Source: Streptomyces alanosinicus (GTDB lineage Bacteria; Actinomycetota; Actinomycetes; Streptomycetales; Streptomycetaceae). From it: a stretch of 64,000 nt of DNA. Where the stretch lies: assembly GCF_014650595.1 (NCBI RefSeq), contig NZ_BMVG01000001.1:434001-498000 (forward strand), written 5' to 3'. This document shows, in pieces, positions 42,449-50,326 of the stretch. Position 1 is the stretch's first letter; every line of letters starts with the position of its first letter. The notes below the pieces were generated by a model that was given only the letters and a program-made list of their open reading frames with translations, ran no database searches and was not told where the DNA came from. Position numbers and translations under genes: made by a program.

Positions 42449-43450
42449 TCAGGACGCGTCGGCGACCGCGGCGGCGGCGCCGGAGGCGGCCGTGGCACGG
42501 GTGTCCTGGGCGTCGGCCGGTCCGGCCTCCTGGCGCGGGGCCGGGATGCTGCTGCCGGCGCGCGCCGCGAGGAGGGCCAGCAGCGCCGCGCGCAGTACGC
42601 AGGCGATGACCAGGGCGAAGAACAGGCCGAAGACGATGTGCAGCTGCACGAGCACGCCGTATGCCGCGGCGATGGTCGCGCCGAAGACGACCTGGTTGCG
42701 GGGCCGCCACGGCGAGGTGCCCGGATCGGTGATCATGTAGTTGGTGAACAGCACGAAGGCGGAGCCGGTCATCGGCAGCAAGGCGCTGATCGTGGAGATG
42801 TCGGTGAGCGCGCCCCGCAGCAGCGCCTGCGCCGCGAAGCCGCCCGCCCAGCCGAGGATCAGCGGCAGTTTGCCGGTCAGCTTGCCGTTCAGCATGGTGC
42901 CCAGGGCCAGCACCGCGAGCGGCGGGACCGCACCCCACCAGCCGTTCAGCCACTCGGTGAACTCGTACGGCGGTGCGATGCCCACCCACGGGAACAGCAG
43001 CAGGACGGTGACGATGCCGAAGTTGCTGGGGTTGAGGACGTGCCGGGCCTTGCCCCGCACCCGTACCCGGATCAGGTACTTGCTGGACACACCGACGATC
43101 GCGGCCAGCAGCGTGGGCCAGATACGGCTGTTGGCGTACAGCAGCATCGCGCAGGCCAGACCCCCGATGTAGGCGGGCAGCAGGAAGTCGACCGCCTCGC
43201 CGAGGGGCCGCCGGTAGCGGGCCGGACGCCGTACGCCCCACGCCTCGACGGTTTCGAGGAGCAGTTCGGTGAGGACCGCGGCCAGGACGGAGAACAGCGG
43301 GGTGGCATAGGCCTGTTCGAAGCCGAGGACGGTGTGGCCGAGCACGGTGGCGGCCGTGATGGACATCGCGAAGCGGCGCAGTGCCTTGCTGCGCCGGCAC
43401 GGGGCGCAGGGCTTGCCGGTGTCGACGGCACAGGTGTGGTCGGTCGTCAT
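42449..43450 (-). CDS. Enediyne biosynthesis protein E5 (UnbU family)
   Basis: A 333-aa membrane protein of the UnbU/E5 family with an NqrB/RnfD-like hydrophobic pattern of about eight to nine helices. Marker segments are GLACAMLLYANSRIWPT, ARHVLNPSNFGI, GWWGAVPP and FVLFTNYMITDPGTSPW. A Cys-rich N-terminus (DHTCAV...PCAPCRRSK) precedes the first helix. Its ATG at 43450 overlaps the E4 stop as ATGA, and it ends 19 nt before the PKS start. Biochemical role unproven; genetics in other clusters shows it is essential with E3 and E4. Confidence 0.92.
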   Translation of the reverse strand: MTTDHTCAVDTGKPCAPCRRSKALRRFAMSITAATVLGHTVLGFEQAYATPLFSVLAAVLTELLLETVEAWGVRRPARYRRPLGEAVDFLLPAYIGGLACAMLLYANSRIWPTLLAAIVGVSSKYLIRVRVRGKARHVLNPSNFGIVTVLLLFPWVGIAPPYEFTEWLNGWWGAVPPLAVLALGTMLNGKLTGKLPLILGWAGGFAAQALLRGALTDISTISALLPMTGSAFVLFTNYMITDPGTSPWRPRNQVVFGATIAAAYGVLVQLHIVFGLFFALVIACVLRAALLALLAARAGSSIPAPRQEAGPADAQDTRATAASGAAAAVADAS

Positions 43451-45408
43451 GCGGGAACCTCCGCGATGGTTCCGTCGGCTGCCAGCACGAGGGTGTGCCA
43501 GCCCGGTGGGAGGGTTGCGGTGCGCTCGTGCCGTACTCCGCGGAGGTCCCGCCAGGAGAGGTCCACGCGCAGCGGGCCGACCGGTTTCTCCTTGCCGAGG
43601 CCGAAGTGGAGATCCGGGGCGGCGACCCCGCCGTGTCCGTTGGCGGGGTAGAGCTGTTGCTCGGCCACCTTGCCGTCGGGCAGGTGCAGCCGGGCGACGG
43701 CGCCGATGGCCGGGGTGGTGGCCGCGGTGGTGGTGGCCGCGGTGGTGGCGCTCGGCGATCCGGTGGGCAGCCGCAGGTGCAGGCCGAGGAAGGGGGCCGC
43801 CGCGGACCGGTTCCGGTAGAACACCGACTGTCCCCACTGGTTGGCCGCGACGAAGTCGAGCCGTCCGTCGCCGGTGACGTCACCGACGGCGAAACCCCGG
43901 GTGACCGCGGTGGAGGCGACCCCGGCCTCCTCGGCCAGGTTCACATAGCGGCCTTCGGGGGTCCGGACGAAGAAGGTGTTCGGGTCGTGGCCGGAGAGGT
44001 CGTCCCCCGGCTCGACGTTGGGCCACAGTTCGGGGTGGCGCAGGATCAGGTCGTTGGACATCGCCGCCTCCTGCAGCTGCGCCCAGCGATCGGTCCCGCC
44101 CGCGAGGAATCCGGTGGCGTGCATCACCTGCGGATAGCCGGAGTTGTCGAAGTCGGCCGCGACGAGGTCCCAGGTCCAGCCGGAGCGGGACAGCCCCATG
44201 CCCTCGCTGTGGTCGTCGTAGGGGGCCTCGCCGCGGTGCAGCAGGGCGCCCAGCCGGCCGCGGGGCACGGTGGGCCGGAAGACGAAGTTGCTCTCCTGGA
44301 GCGCGTAGGGCTCGGTGATGTTGCCGACCAGGATGGACTGGGTTCCGCTGCGGTCGAGGTCGGCGAAGGCGACACCCATGCCCTTGAACGAGCCGTTGCC
44401 GAGCTGCTTGGACTTCGGCGTGGTGAAGTGGCGGGTCCCCGTGGCCGGCCGGAACCTGGGAGCGCCGGGCTTCGACTCGTTGACCAGCAGCCGGCCCCGT
44501 CCGAAGTCGTTCGCCTGGTACAGGTCCGGCAGTCCGTCGCCGTCCAGGTCCTGGGCGCCGAGCGCCAGCGTCCAGCCGGTCGGGGGCTTCGGCCCGAAGG
44601 CGCGGGGGACCTCGGCGAACCGGGCCTCGGGCTTCGCGCCCGAACGGCCGCCGGTGAACCGGAAGTAGCGCAGGGTGCCGCCGTTCAGCGCGTGGGACAT
44701 CGACGACGGCATCTGGAGTTCGGACTGCTCGGCCGTGGGATCCAGTACCCGGGCCCCGTCCATGAAGTAGTTGCCCACGACGAGATCGAGGTGTCCGTTG
44801 CCCTCGAAGTCACCGAGGGTCATCGCGTTGGTGTTCCACACCGGGTGGCCGGGCACCAGTTCCCGCGGTACGAAGGCGGCCCGGGCGGGGGCGCCGCCGG
44901 CCTTGCGCAGGAAGAGCACGGGCGAGCGGCCCCAGTAGTAGACCACCAGGTCCTGCCGGCCGTCCTGGTTCAGATCGGCCGGCATACAGCCCATCGGGGC
45001 CGCGTACGACGGCATGGGCAGCCCCTTCGCCGCGAGGGTGAAGGCGCGGTACCGCTTCCCTGTGCCGGGGGCCGGCTCGACGGTGACCGTGTCGGTGCGC
45101 GGATCGACCAGACATACGTCGTGCGCGACCGACCCGCCGTCCGCGGCGAACAGCCCGGCGCCGGCGCCGACCGAGGAGATCCAGGACCGGATGTGGTGGA
45201 AGGCGGGCGCGACCGGCCGCAGCCGGCGCTCGCCCGGCCGGTCGGGGGCGTTCAGCGGGTGCGCGGTGAAATGGAAGGGCGCCGCCGCCGCTGCCCGGTC
45301 GGCCGCGGACACCGAGTCCGGCAGGGCCAGCGAGAAGGCCGTGAAACAGCAGCAGAGCGCCACGGCCTTGGCCGCGTGCGCCCTCACGAGACGAGCGGCG
45401 GAGTTCAT
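43447..45408 (-). CDS. Enediyne biosynthesis protein E4 (UnbV/CRTAC1 family)
   Basis: A 653-aa exported protein of the UnbV family: signal peptide (VALCCCFTAFSLALPDSVSA, no twin arginine), then beta-propeller FG-GAP/VCBS repeats with calcium loops D-x-D-G-D-G such as DLNQDGRQDL, DFEGNGHLDL, DLDGDGLPDL and DVTGDGRLDF, and a C-terminal ASPIC/UnbV domain. A Thr/Ala repeat (TTAATTTAATT) interrupts that domain. Start ATG at 45408 overlaps the E3 stop as ATGA and has GGAGGGG upstream. Function in the cassette is unknown but always associated with PKSE. Confidence 0.93.
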   Translation of the reverse strand: MNSAARLVRAHAAKAVALCCCFTAFSLALPDSVSAADRAAAAAPFHFTAHPLNAPDRPGERRLRPVAPAFHHIRSWISSVGAGAGLFAADGGSVAHDVCLVDPRTDTVTVEPAPGTGKRYRAFTLAAKGLPMPSYAAPMGCMPADLNQDGRQDLVVYYWGRSPVLFLRKAGGAPARAAFVPRELVPGHPVWNTNAMTLGDFEGNGHLDLVVGNYFMDGARVLDPTAEQSELQMPSSMSHALNGGTLRYFRFTGGRSGAKPEARFAEVPRAFGPKPPTGWTLALGAQDLDGDGLPDLYQANDFGRGRLLVNESKPGAPRFRPATGTRHFTTPKSKQLGNGSFKGMGVAFADLDRSGTQSILVGNITEPYALQESNFVFRPTVPRGRLGALLHRGEAPYDDHSEGMGLSRSGWTWDLVAADFDNSGYPQVMHATGFLAGGTDRWAQLQEAAMSNDLILRHPELWPNVEPGDDLSGHDPNTFFVRTPEGRYVNLAEEAGVASTAVTRGFAVGDVTGDGRLDFVAANQWGQSVFYRNRSAAAPFLGLHLRLPTGSPSATTAATTTAATTPAIGAVARLHLPDGKVAEQQLYPANGHGGVAAPDLHFGLGKEKPVGPLRVDLSWRDLRGVRHERTATLPPGWHTLVLAADGTIAEVPA

Positions 45409-46601
45409 CGGCCCCTCCGGGAGAACGGCGCGGCCTCGCCGGGCTCGACGGCCTCGACGGCCTCGCCGGGCTCGGTGGCCGTGAGGTGGCGAGGGGGCTG
45501 CCGCGTGGGAGGGTGAGCGGAACCGTGGGCAGAGCTGTGGGCGGAGGCAGCGTCCGGGGTGGACCCGTGGGGGGCGGAGTCGTCGGCGCGGGCACCGGCC
45601 GGGGGCGAATTGTGGTAAGTCGTCCACAGCCCTCTGATCCCGGCGCGCCATTCCTCGTAGTGCTGTGAGGTACGGGGGTCGGGGCCCAGGTCCGCCTGTG
45701 CGGTGTCGGTCCAGTCGGCCGCGGTCCGGGGCGGCACCCCGGCGAGGGCCAGGGCGCCGGGGCCGCAGTGCTCGGGCAGGGGCGTCCGGGCGCGCACCCG
45801 GGCCCCGCAGGCGAAGGCGGCGCCCTGGGCGAGATGGGCCCGGTAGCCGCCCGCCACCTCGGCCAGTGCGCGCAGTTCGTCCTGGTCCGCACCCCCCGCG
45901 TACACGGCCGCGAGACCGATTCCGCTCCACAGGTCCGCCCGCCGCCCCTGGGGGAACTCGGCCACCCGCAGGCCCAGTGCCTCGGGGTCGGCGCATTCGT
46001 GGAACCACAGGCACCGGCCGAGCCCCTGGTCCCGTACGGCACGCTGCCGCGGGTCGAGACCGCGCTCGATCCGCTGCCCGGCCACGACCCGGTCCGAGTC
46101 GAAGAAGCCCTGGTAGAAGCCGAATCCGTCCCAGGCGAGCCAGCGCAGCAGGGGGTCGCCGGCACGCAGTCCGCGCCAGGGACGCAGCCGCAGCTTGGCG
46201 AAAGCCCAGCCGGCACCCACATGGATCAAATGCGGATAGTCGACGCCGGCCCCATCGAGAAGTTCCCGCAGTCTGCGCCCCCGGGAAAGGGTGAGCAGGT
46301 CGAGCAGCGCGCAGCCCATGCCGGCACCCTCGAAGGCAAACCCTCGGAATTCTTCCGGGACGCCGCCCAGTGCCGTGCCGAGCGCATCCGCATTTCGGGC
46401 GGCCACCGAGTGATTGAATCCCTCGAGAAAGGCCCTTCCGGAATCCTCTAGCCGCGGCCGGGCCGGACCCGAGCGGAGCCTGAATCGGCGCGCCCCGAAA
46501 TCGACTTGCCGCATGTCCTGCCGCAGCAACCGGGCAGCACGGGAGCGCAGACCACCGCAGCCGGCCGCCGGTGTGCCGGCACCTGGAACCAAGAACGGCA
46601 C
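45405..46601 (-). CDS. Enediyne biosynthesis protein E3 (DUF1702, UnbL family)
   Basis: A 398-aa protein of the DUF1702/UnbL family, first gene of the cassette. Marker blocks: EGFNHSVAARNADALG, GFAFEGAGMGCALLDLL, HLIHVGAGWAFAKL, WLAWDGFGFYQGFF. Start is GTG 46601, where GGAGGGG lies 8 nt upstream. The C-terminal ~70 residues are low complexity (His/Ser/Pro repeats, then Glu-Ala repeats). Two inverted repeats lie in the divergent promoter region it shares with tatA. Role unknown. Confidence 0.92.
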   Translation of the reverse strand: MPFLVPGAGTPAAGCGGLRSRAARLLRQDMRQVDFGARRFRLRSGPARPRLEDSGRAFLEGFNHSVAARNADALGTALGGVPEEFRGFAFEGAGMGCALLDLLTLSRGRRLRELLDGAGVDYPHLIHVGAGWAFAKLRLRPWRGLRAGDPLLRWLAWDGFGFYQGFFDSDRVVAGQRIERGLDPRQRAVRDQGLGRCLWFHECADPEALGLRVAEFPQGRRADLWSGIGLAAVYAGGADQDELRALAEVAGGYRAHLAQGAAFACGARVRARTPLPEHCGPGALALAGVPPRTAADWTDTAQADLGPDPRTSQHYEEWRAGIRGLWTTYHNSPPAGARADDSAPHGSTPDAASAHSSAHGSAHPPTRQPPRHLTATEPGEAVEAVEPGEAAPFSRRGR

Positions 46602-46626
46602 TATTATTTCCCCTCCAGAGCGTCAT

Positions 46627-46642
46627 CTATTGCGATTAATAG
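46627..46642. promoter_or_regulatory. Inverted repeat upstream of E3
   Basis: CTATT-GCGATT-AATAG, 26-41 nt before the E3 GTG, in an AT-rich block that also offers a TATTAAT -10-like element for the minus strand. It is placed where an operator would control the cassette. Confidence 0.4.
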
Positions 46643-46765
46643 CCTCGGGGCGGTCCGGCGATTTCTTGATCCACCGAAAGAGTGCACCTGACCGGCCCTG
46701 CATCCATCAGGTGAACCCCGCTCAGCGGCCGCCGGGCAATCGGGTAGAACCCCGGAAAAGGTGCC

Positions 46766-46784
46766 GGTGACCCACGCCGTCACC
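46766..46784. promoter_or_regulatory. Inverted repeat upstream of tatA
   Basis: Perfect GGTGAC-N7-GTCACC at 46766-46784, 42-60 nt before the tatA ATG and within the region divergent from E3. Candidate operator for either gene. Confidence 0.4.
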
Positions 46785-46825
46785 TCGCGAGAATGCTTCA
46801 CCCGCCCCAGCCGAAGAAGGTCGTG

Positions 46826-47101
46826 ATGCTGGAAAACCGTCTGCTCGAAATCATCATCATCGCTCTGGTCGTCATGGTTCTGTTCGGAGCGAAACGGCTC
46901 CCGGACAGCGCGCGTTCACTCGGGAAGTCGCTGCGCATCCTCAAGGCCGAGGCCCGCGCCGGCCGCGACGAGGCCACCCAGGAGGCGCCCGCCACGACGG
47001 CCGAGCCGGCCGTGCTCACGAAAGCGGAGGTGTCCGCGCAACCGCGCACCGTCCTCGCGGACGCCACCGGGAAGGGGCGGGAAGAAGTCCTCCACGACTG
47101 A
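46826..47101 (+). CDS. tatA: Sec-independent protein translocase TatA
   Basis: A 91-aa pore-forming TatA subunit: one transmembrane helix ([16 protein letters not shown]), the F-G-A-K-R-L-P hinge and an amphipathic helix ([17 protein letters not shown]), then an acidic tail. GAAGAAGG is 5 nt before the ATG at 46826; an in-frame ATG at 46793 would add residues before the helix and lacks a ribosome site. Divergent from E3. Together with tatB-tatC at 31-33 kb it makes a possible complete extra translocase flanking the PKS cassette. Confidence 0.92.
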   Translation: MLENRLLEIIIIALVVMVLFGAKRLPDSARSLGKSLRILKAEARAGRDEATQEAPATTAEPAVLTKAEVSAQPRTVLADATGKGREEVLHD

Positions 47102-47297
47102 CCGCCGAAGCGCGGGTGGTGCACCGGGTGCCGTACATCGCTCCGCCGGTGCCCGATGCGCCTCTCCCCTCCCCCCTCCTCCCCGGCCATCCCCCCCGGA
47201 GGCTCGATCACACAAGGTGTCCGGCCATTGACGCGCTGTACCCCCCTTGTCACAGTGCTTCCTGGCTTCTGGCATCGGTACCGAGAGGTGGGGACCC

Positions 47298-48956
47298 ATG
47301 GGACACCGCATCGACTTCGCTCGGCCGAGATGGTTCTGGTGCGGCGCCCTGCTGTGCCTCGCGGGCGTGCTGAGCCATCTGCCGATGTACGCGCACCTCA
47401 CCCACCCGCCGGGGCATCAGGCCACCATGCCGGGCGGTGACTCGAATCCGCTGGACCCGCTGATGCTGACCGGGATGGCGTTCGTGCTGGCCGGGGTGGC
47501 GGCATGCGTCCACGGGATCGTCGGCCCCCGTCGGACGCCCGGCGACGAGGGGCCGGGACCGGGTCCGCTCCGCGCGGGCTTCGCCGATGACGTGCCCCTG
47601 ACCCGAGCGCACGGGGCGCTGACCCTGGTGATGGTGTTCGCCGTGGCCATCGACGTCATGAAGCCCATGACGCTGAGTTTCGTCGCGCCGGGTGTGGCTC
47701 AGGAATACGGGCTGCGTTCGGCGGTCCATCCGCACGGCGGCCTGCCCGTCGCGCTGCTGCCGCTGTCCGGGATCGGCGGAACCGTCATCGGTTCTTTCCT
47801 GTGGGGCAGGTTCGGCGACCGGATCGGGCGTCGCCCCGCCATTCTCCTGGCCGGTGTCGTCTTTCTCGCGACGTCCGTCTGCGGGGCCATGCCGCTGTTC
47901 TGGATGAACATCCTCATGTGCTTCCTGATGGGGATGGGCGCGGGCGGCATGCTCCCGCTCACCTTCACCCTGCTGACGGAGACCGTGCCGGCCCGTCAGC
48001 GCGGCTGGATCGTCGTCCTCGTCGGCGGTGTCGGAACCGCCGGGGGCTATGTGCTGACCAGTTGGGCGGCCGCACTGCTCGTGCCGCACTTCGGCTGGCG
48101 CGTGCTGTGGCTGCTCGGACTGCCCACCGGCGTCGCCCTGTTGCTGCTCAACCACTGGATCCCGGAGTCCGCGCGGTTCCTCGTGGCCCGCGGGCGACAC
48201 GCCGACGCCGAGGCCGTACTGGCCCGCTACGGCGGCCGTCTGCTCCCCGCCCCGCCACCGCCCCCGGACACCCCCGCGCCCTCGTCCGACGACGGCTACC
48301 TGCGACTACTGCTGACGCCGTACACCACCCTCAGCCTCCCCCTGGTACTCCTCGCCCTGGGGATCGGCCTGGTGACCTACGGCTTCCAGCTGTGGATCCC
48401 GTCCGACCTGCAGCGCCTCGGCTTCACGGAGCTGACCGCCGACACCACCCTGCGGGACGCGGCACTGCTGGGACTGCCGTTCAACCTCGCGATCGCCTGG
48501 CTGTACGGACGGTGGAGCAGCAAGGGCACACTCGTCCTCCTCGGCGCCTGCACCGCGCTGTCCATGGTGGCGCTGGCGGCGCTGGGCGACCGGATCACCG
48601 ATCACCCTCTGACGCTGCATCTGCTCCTGGCGGTCCCCATCTGGTCGGCCGGTTCGGCCGTCGCCGTCCTCAGCGCGTACACGGCCGAGGTGTATCCGAC
48701 GACGGTCCGCTCCCAGGCCTCCGGCCTCACGGCCGCGGTCACCAAGATCGGCGGCATACTGATGATCACCGTGGTCGTGGCAGCCGTGGCCCCGCCGTCC
48801 CTCCGCACCACCGCCCTGCTCTGCGCGGCACCACTCGCCCTCGCGACCGCCGCGATGCCCCTCTCCGGAGTGGAGACCCGCGCACGCACCCTGGAGGAGA
48901 TCTCCACCTCGGCCCGGACCGACGACGCGTCGGCGTCCGCCTCCGCCTCGGCATGA
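47298..48956 (+). CDS. MFS transporter with an extra N-terminal two-helix, histidine-rich module
   Basis: A 552-aa MFS protein of the sugar/aromatic-acid transporter type: GRFGDRIGRRPAIL motif A, WIPESARFLVARGR, TAEVYPTTVRSQASG. Residues 1-80 add two hydrophobic helices joined by a His-rich loop (LPMYAHLTHPPGHQATMPGG), absent from the ordinary family. The 30-residue C-terminus is Ser/Ala-rich. The ATG at 47298 follows GAGAGGTGGGG. It is downstream of tatA in the same direction and may export the cassette's product; that is inference from position. Confidence 0.85.
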   Translation: MGHRIDFARPRWFWCGALLCLAGVLSHLPMYAHLTHPPGHQATMPGGDSNPLDPLMLTGMAFVLAGVAACVHGIVGPRRTPGDEGPGPGPLRAGFADDVPLTRAHGALTLVMVFAVAIDVMKPMTLSFVAPGVAQEYGLRSAVHPHGGLPVALLPLSGIGGTVIGSFLWGRFGDRIGRRPAILLAGVVFLATSVCGAMPLFWMNILMCFLMGMGAGGMLPLTFTLLTETVPARQRGWIVVLVGGVGTAGGYVLTSWAAALLVPHFGWRVLWLLGLPTGVALLLLNHWIPESARFLVARGRHADAEAVLARYGGRLLPAPPPPPDTPAPSSDDGYLRLLLTPYTTLSLPLVLLALGIGLVTYGFQLWIPSDLQRLGFTELTADTTLRDAALLGLPFNLAIAWLYGRWSSKGTLVLLGACTALSMVALAALGDRITDHPLTLHLLLAVPIWSAGSAVAVLSAYTAEVYPTTVRSQASGLTAAVTKIGGILMITVVVAAVAPPSLRTTALLCAAPLALATAAMPLSGVETRARTLEEISTSARTDDASASASASA

Positions 48957-49052
48957 GGAGAGTCGGACGGCACGGGAGGAACGCCAGGAAACGATCTCCG
49001 CGAAGCCATGCTCTCAGCCTATGAACGTTTCTGCACGTCAGTCGGCTTGTTC

Positions 49053-49080
49053 CTTGATCACTCAATAGCAGTGAATCAAG
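49053..49080. promoter_or_regulatory. Inverted repeat upstream of secreted Cys-rich protein
   Basis: CTTGATCACT at 49053-49062 and AGTGAATCAAG at 49070-49080 pair with one bulged base around a short loop. The block is AT-rich and lies 77-104 nt before the ATG at 49157. It may be an operator or a weak terminator after the MFS gene. Confidence 0.35.
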
Positions 49081-49156
49081 CGGAATCCAGCAACTGCCAG
49101 TCACAAGATCCGGTTGTCCCGGGTGCTCGCAACAGGAGATCACCGGGAGGACCGCC

Positions 49157-49621
49157 ATGCCCCTGCATTACTTCACTCGCTTCGCTACGGCGCTGGCCGC
49201 GGCCGGAGCCCTTGTCCTGGCCGCGCCGACGGGCGCGCATGCGACGGCGATCGGAACAGCTCCTGTACATACCTTTGAGTACAGCGTCGGCGGCATGAGC
49301 ATGAAGATCCCGACAGGATGCATGTTCACGCACATCATCCGCGGCGGCGGCCGGAGGATCACCTATCAGAACGCCGGCGTCGACTGCGCCTTCGTCGCCG
49401 CCCTCAGCAGCGGATTCTGCAACTGGCGTATCGACTTCACTTACGCCGACACCGACAACCGGACGTACCGCACGTCCCGCGGGCGGACACACACCGAGTG
49501 CAGGATCGACCCCATGCGCAACAACTCTCCCCAGACGCTGCCTCGTTATGGAAAGGCGTGCGCCCGCCTCTACGTCAACGGAGTGCGCCGCGTCAGTCAG
49601 TGCCACCACATCACGAAGTGA
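49157..49621 (+). CDS. Small secreted cysteine-rich protein
   Basis: A 154-aa exported protein: signal peptide MPLHYFTRFATALAAAGALVLAAPTGAHA, then a mature domain of about 120 residues with six cysteines (TGCMF, VDCAF, GFCNW, TECRI, KACAR, SQCHH), probably three disulfides. Strand-rich pattern with YTADTDNR-type turns. GGGAGG precedes the ATG at 49157 by 6 nt. No family recognised; size, charge and disulfides resemble secreted lectins or inhibitors. Confidence 0.75.
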   Translation: MPLHYFTRFATALAAAGALVLAAPTGAHATAIGTAPVHTFEYSVGGMSMKIPTGCMFTHIIRGGGRRITYQNAGVDCAFVAALSSGFCNWRIDFTYADTDNRTYRTSRGRTHTECRIDPMRNNSPQTLPRYGKACARLYVNGVRRVSQCHHITK

Positions 49622-49628
49622 GCCCTTC

Positions 49629-49871
49629 ATGGTCGAGCAGCAGCAGAACGACGCAGACCAGGCCCAGGAAGTGTGGCGTCGTCGCGCCGGGAGCGTCTCG
49701 TTTCTCGTGGGGCTCTTCGCCGCACTCGCCTTCTTCGCGTTCTTCCCCGGACTCCCGCATGTCATCGACTGGGGAGCCGTCCTCGCCGCACTTGCCGTGG
49801 GCTGGCTTGCCCGACGGTCCTGTCTGGCTTTGATGGCACGGACGGGACGTAAGGGGTCTGAGAGTCCGTGA
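49629..49871 (+). CDS. Small membrane protein, two helices
   Basis: An 80-aa protein with a Gln-rich acidic N-terminus and two hydrophobic segments (SVSFLVGLFAALAFFAFFP and WGAVLAALAVGWLA) then a basic tail. It starts 7 nt after the preceding gene's stop with a weak ribosome site, so the two may be cotranscribed. No family assignment. Confidence 0.6.
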   Translation: MVEQQQNDADQAQEVWRRRAGSVSFLVGLFAALAFFAFFPGLPHVIDWGAVLAALAVGWLARRSCLALMARTGRKGSESP

Positions 49872-49915
49872 CCGCGCCTCCGGCCCGGACGACGCGGTCA
49901 GTTCGCACCTGGGCG

Positions 49916-50326
49916 GGCAGACGAGTCGGGCTGTACGCCGGGTTCTGTTCCGAGGGATCCTCGCGGGTCCCTCGGCGACGGCCATCCATCTAGGGCCGGC
50001 GTTGCCGCCGGCCTCGTGCGGTCTACCCGCGGACTCGGGCGGGCAGCCCTCGAACGTCCGCGCAGGAGCACCGGAGTGCTCCCTCTTGACCTTGCTCCGG
50101 GTGGGGTTTACCTAGCTGCCCAGGTCGCCCTGGGCACTGGTGGTCTCTTACACCACCGTTTCACCCTTACCAGGGGCCGAAGCCCCGGGCGGTCTGCTTT
50201 CTGTGGCACTGTCCCGCGGGTCACCCCGGGTGGCCGTTAGCCACCACCCTGCCCTGTGGAGCCCGGACGTTCCTCGGGAAGCCCCCTAGGGGGACTCCAC
50301 GCGGCCGTCCGCCCGGCTCGTCTGCC
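49916..50326 (-). ncRNA. rnpB: RNase P RNA (type A)
   Basis: Catalytic RNA that matures tRNA 5' ends. On the minus strand it shows the conserved 5' core GAGGAACGTCCGGGCTCC and ACAGGGCAGG, and the 3' element ACAGAACCCGGCGTACAG, ending at a P1 helix: GGCAGACGAG-C-CGGGC at 50311-50326 pairs with the complementary strand at 49917-49932. The transcript is about 410 nt. Its 5' 41 nt overlap the 3' end of the EamA transporter gene on the same strand, so its promoter lies inside that gene. Confidence 0.95.

Noticed and set aside
43700..43750. Possible frameshift or insertion in E4
   Set aside because: The Thr/Ala repeat there is an in-frame triplet expansion; the ASPIC/UnbV domain continues in the same frame on both sides.
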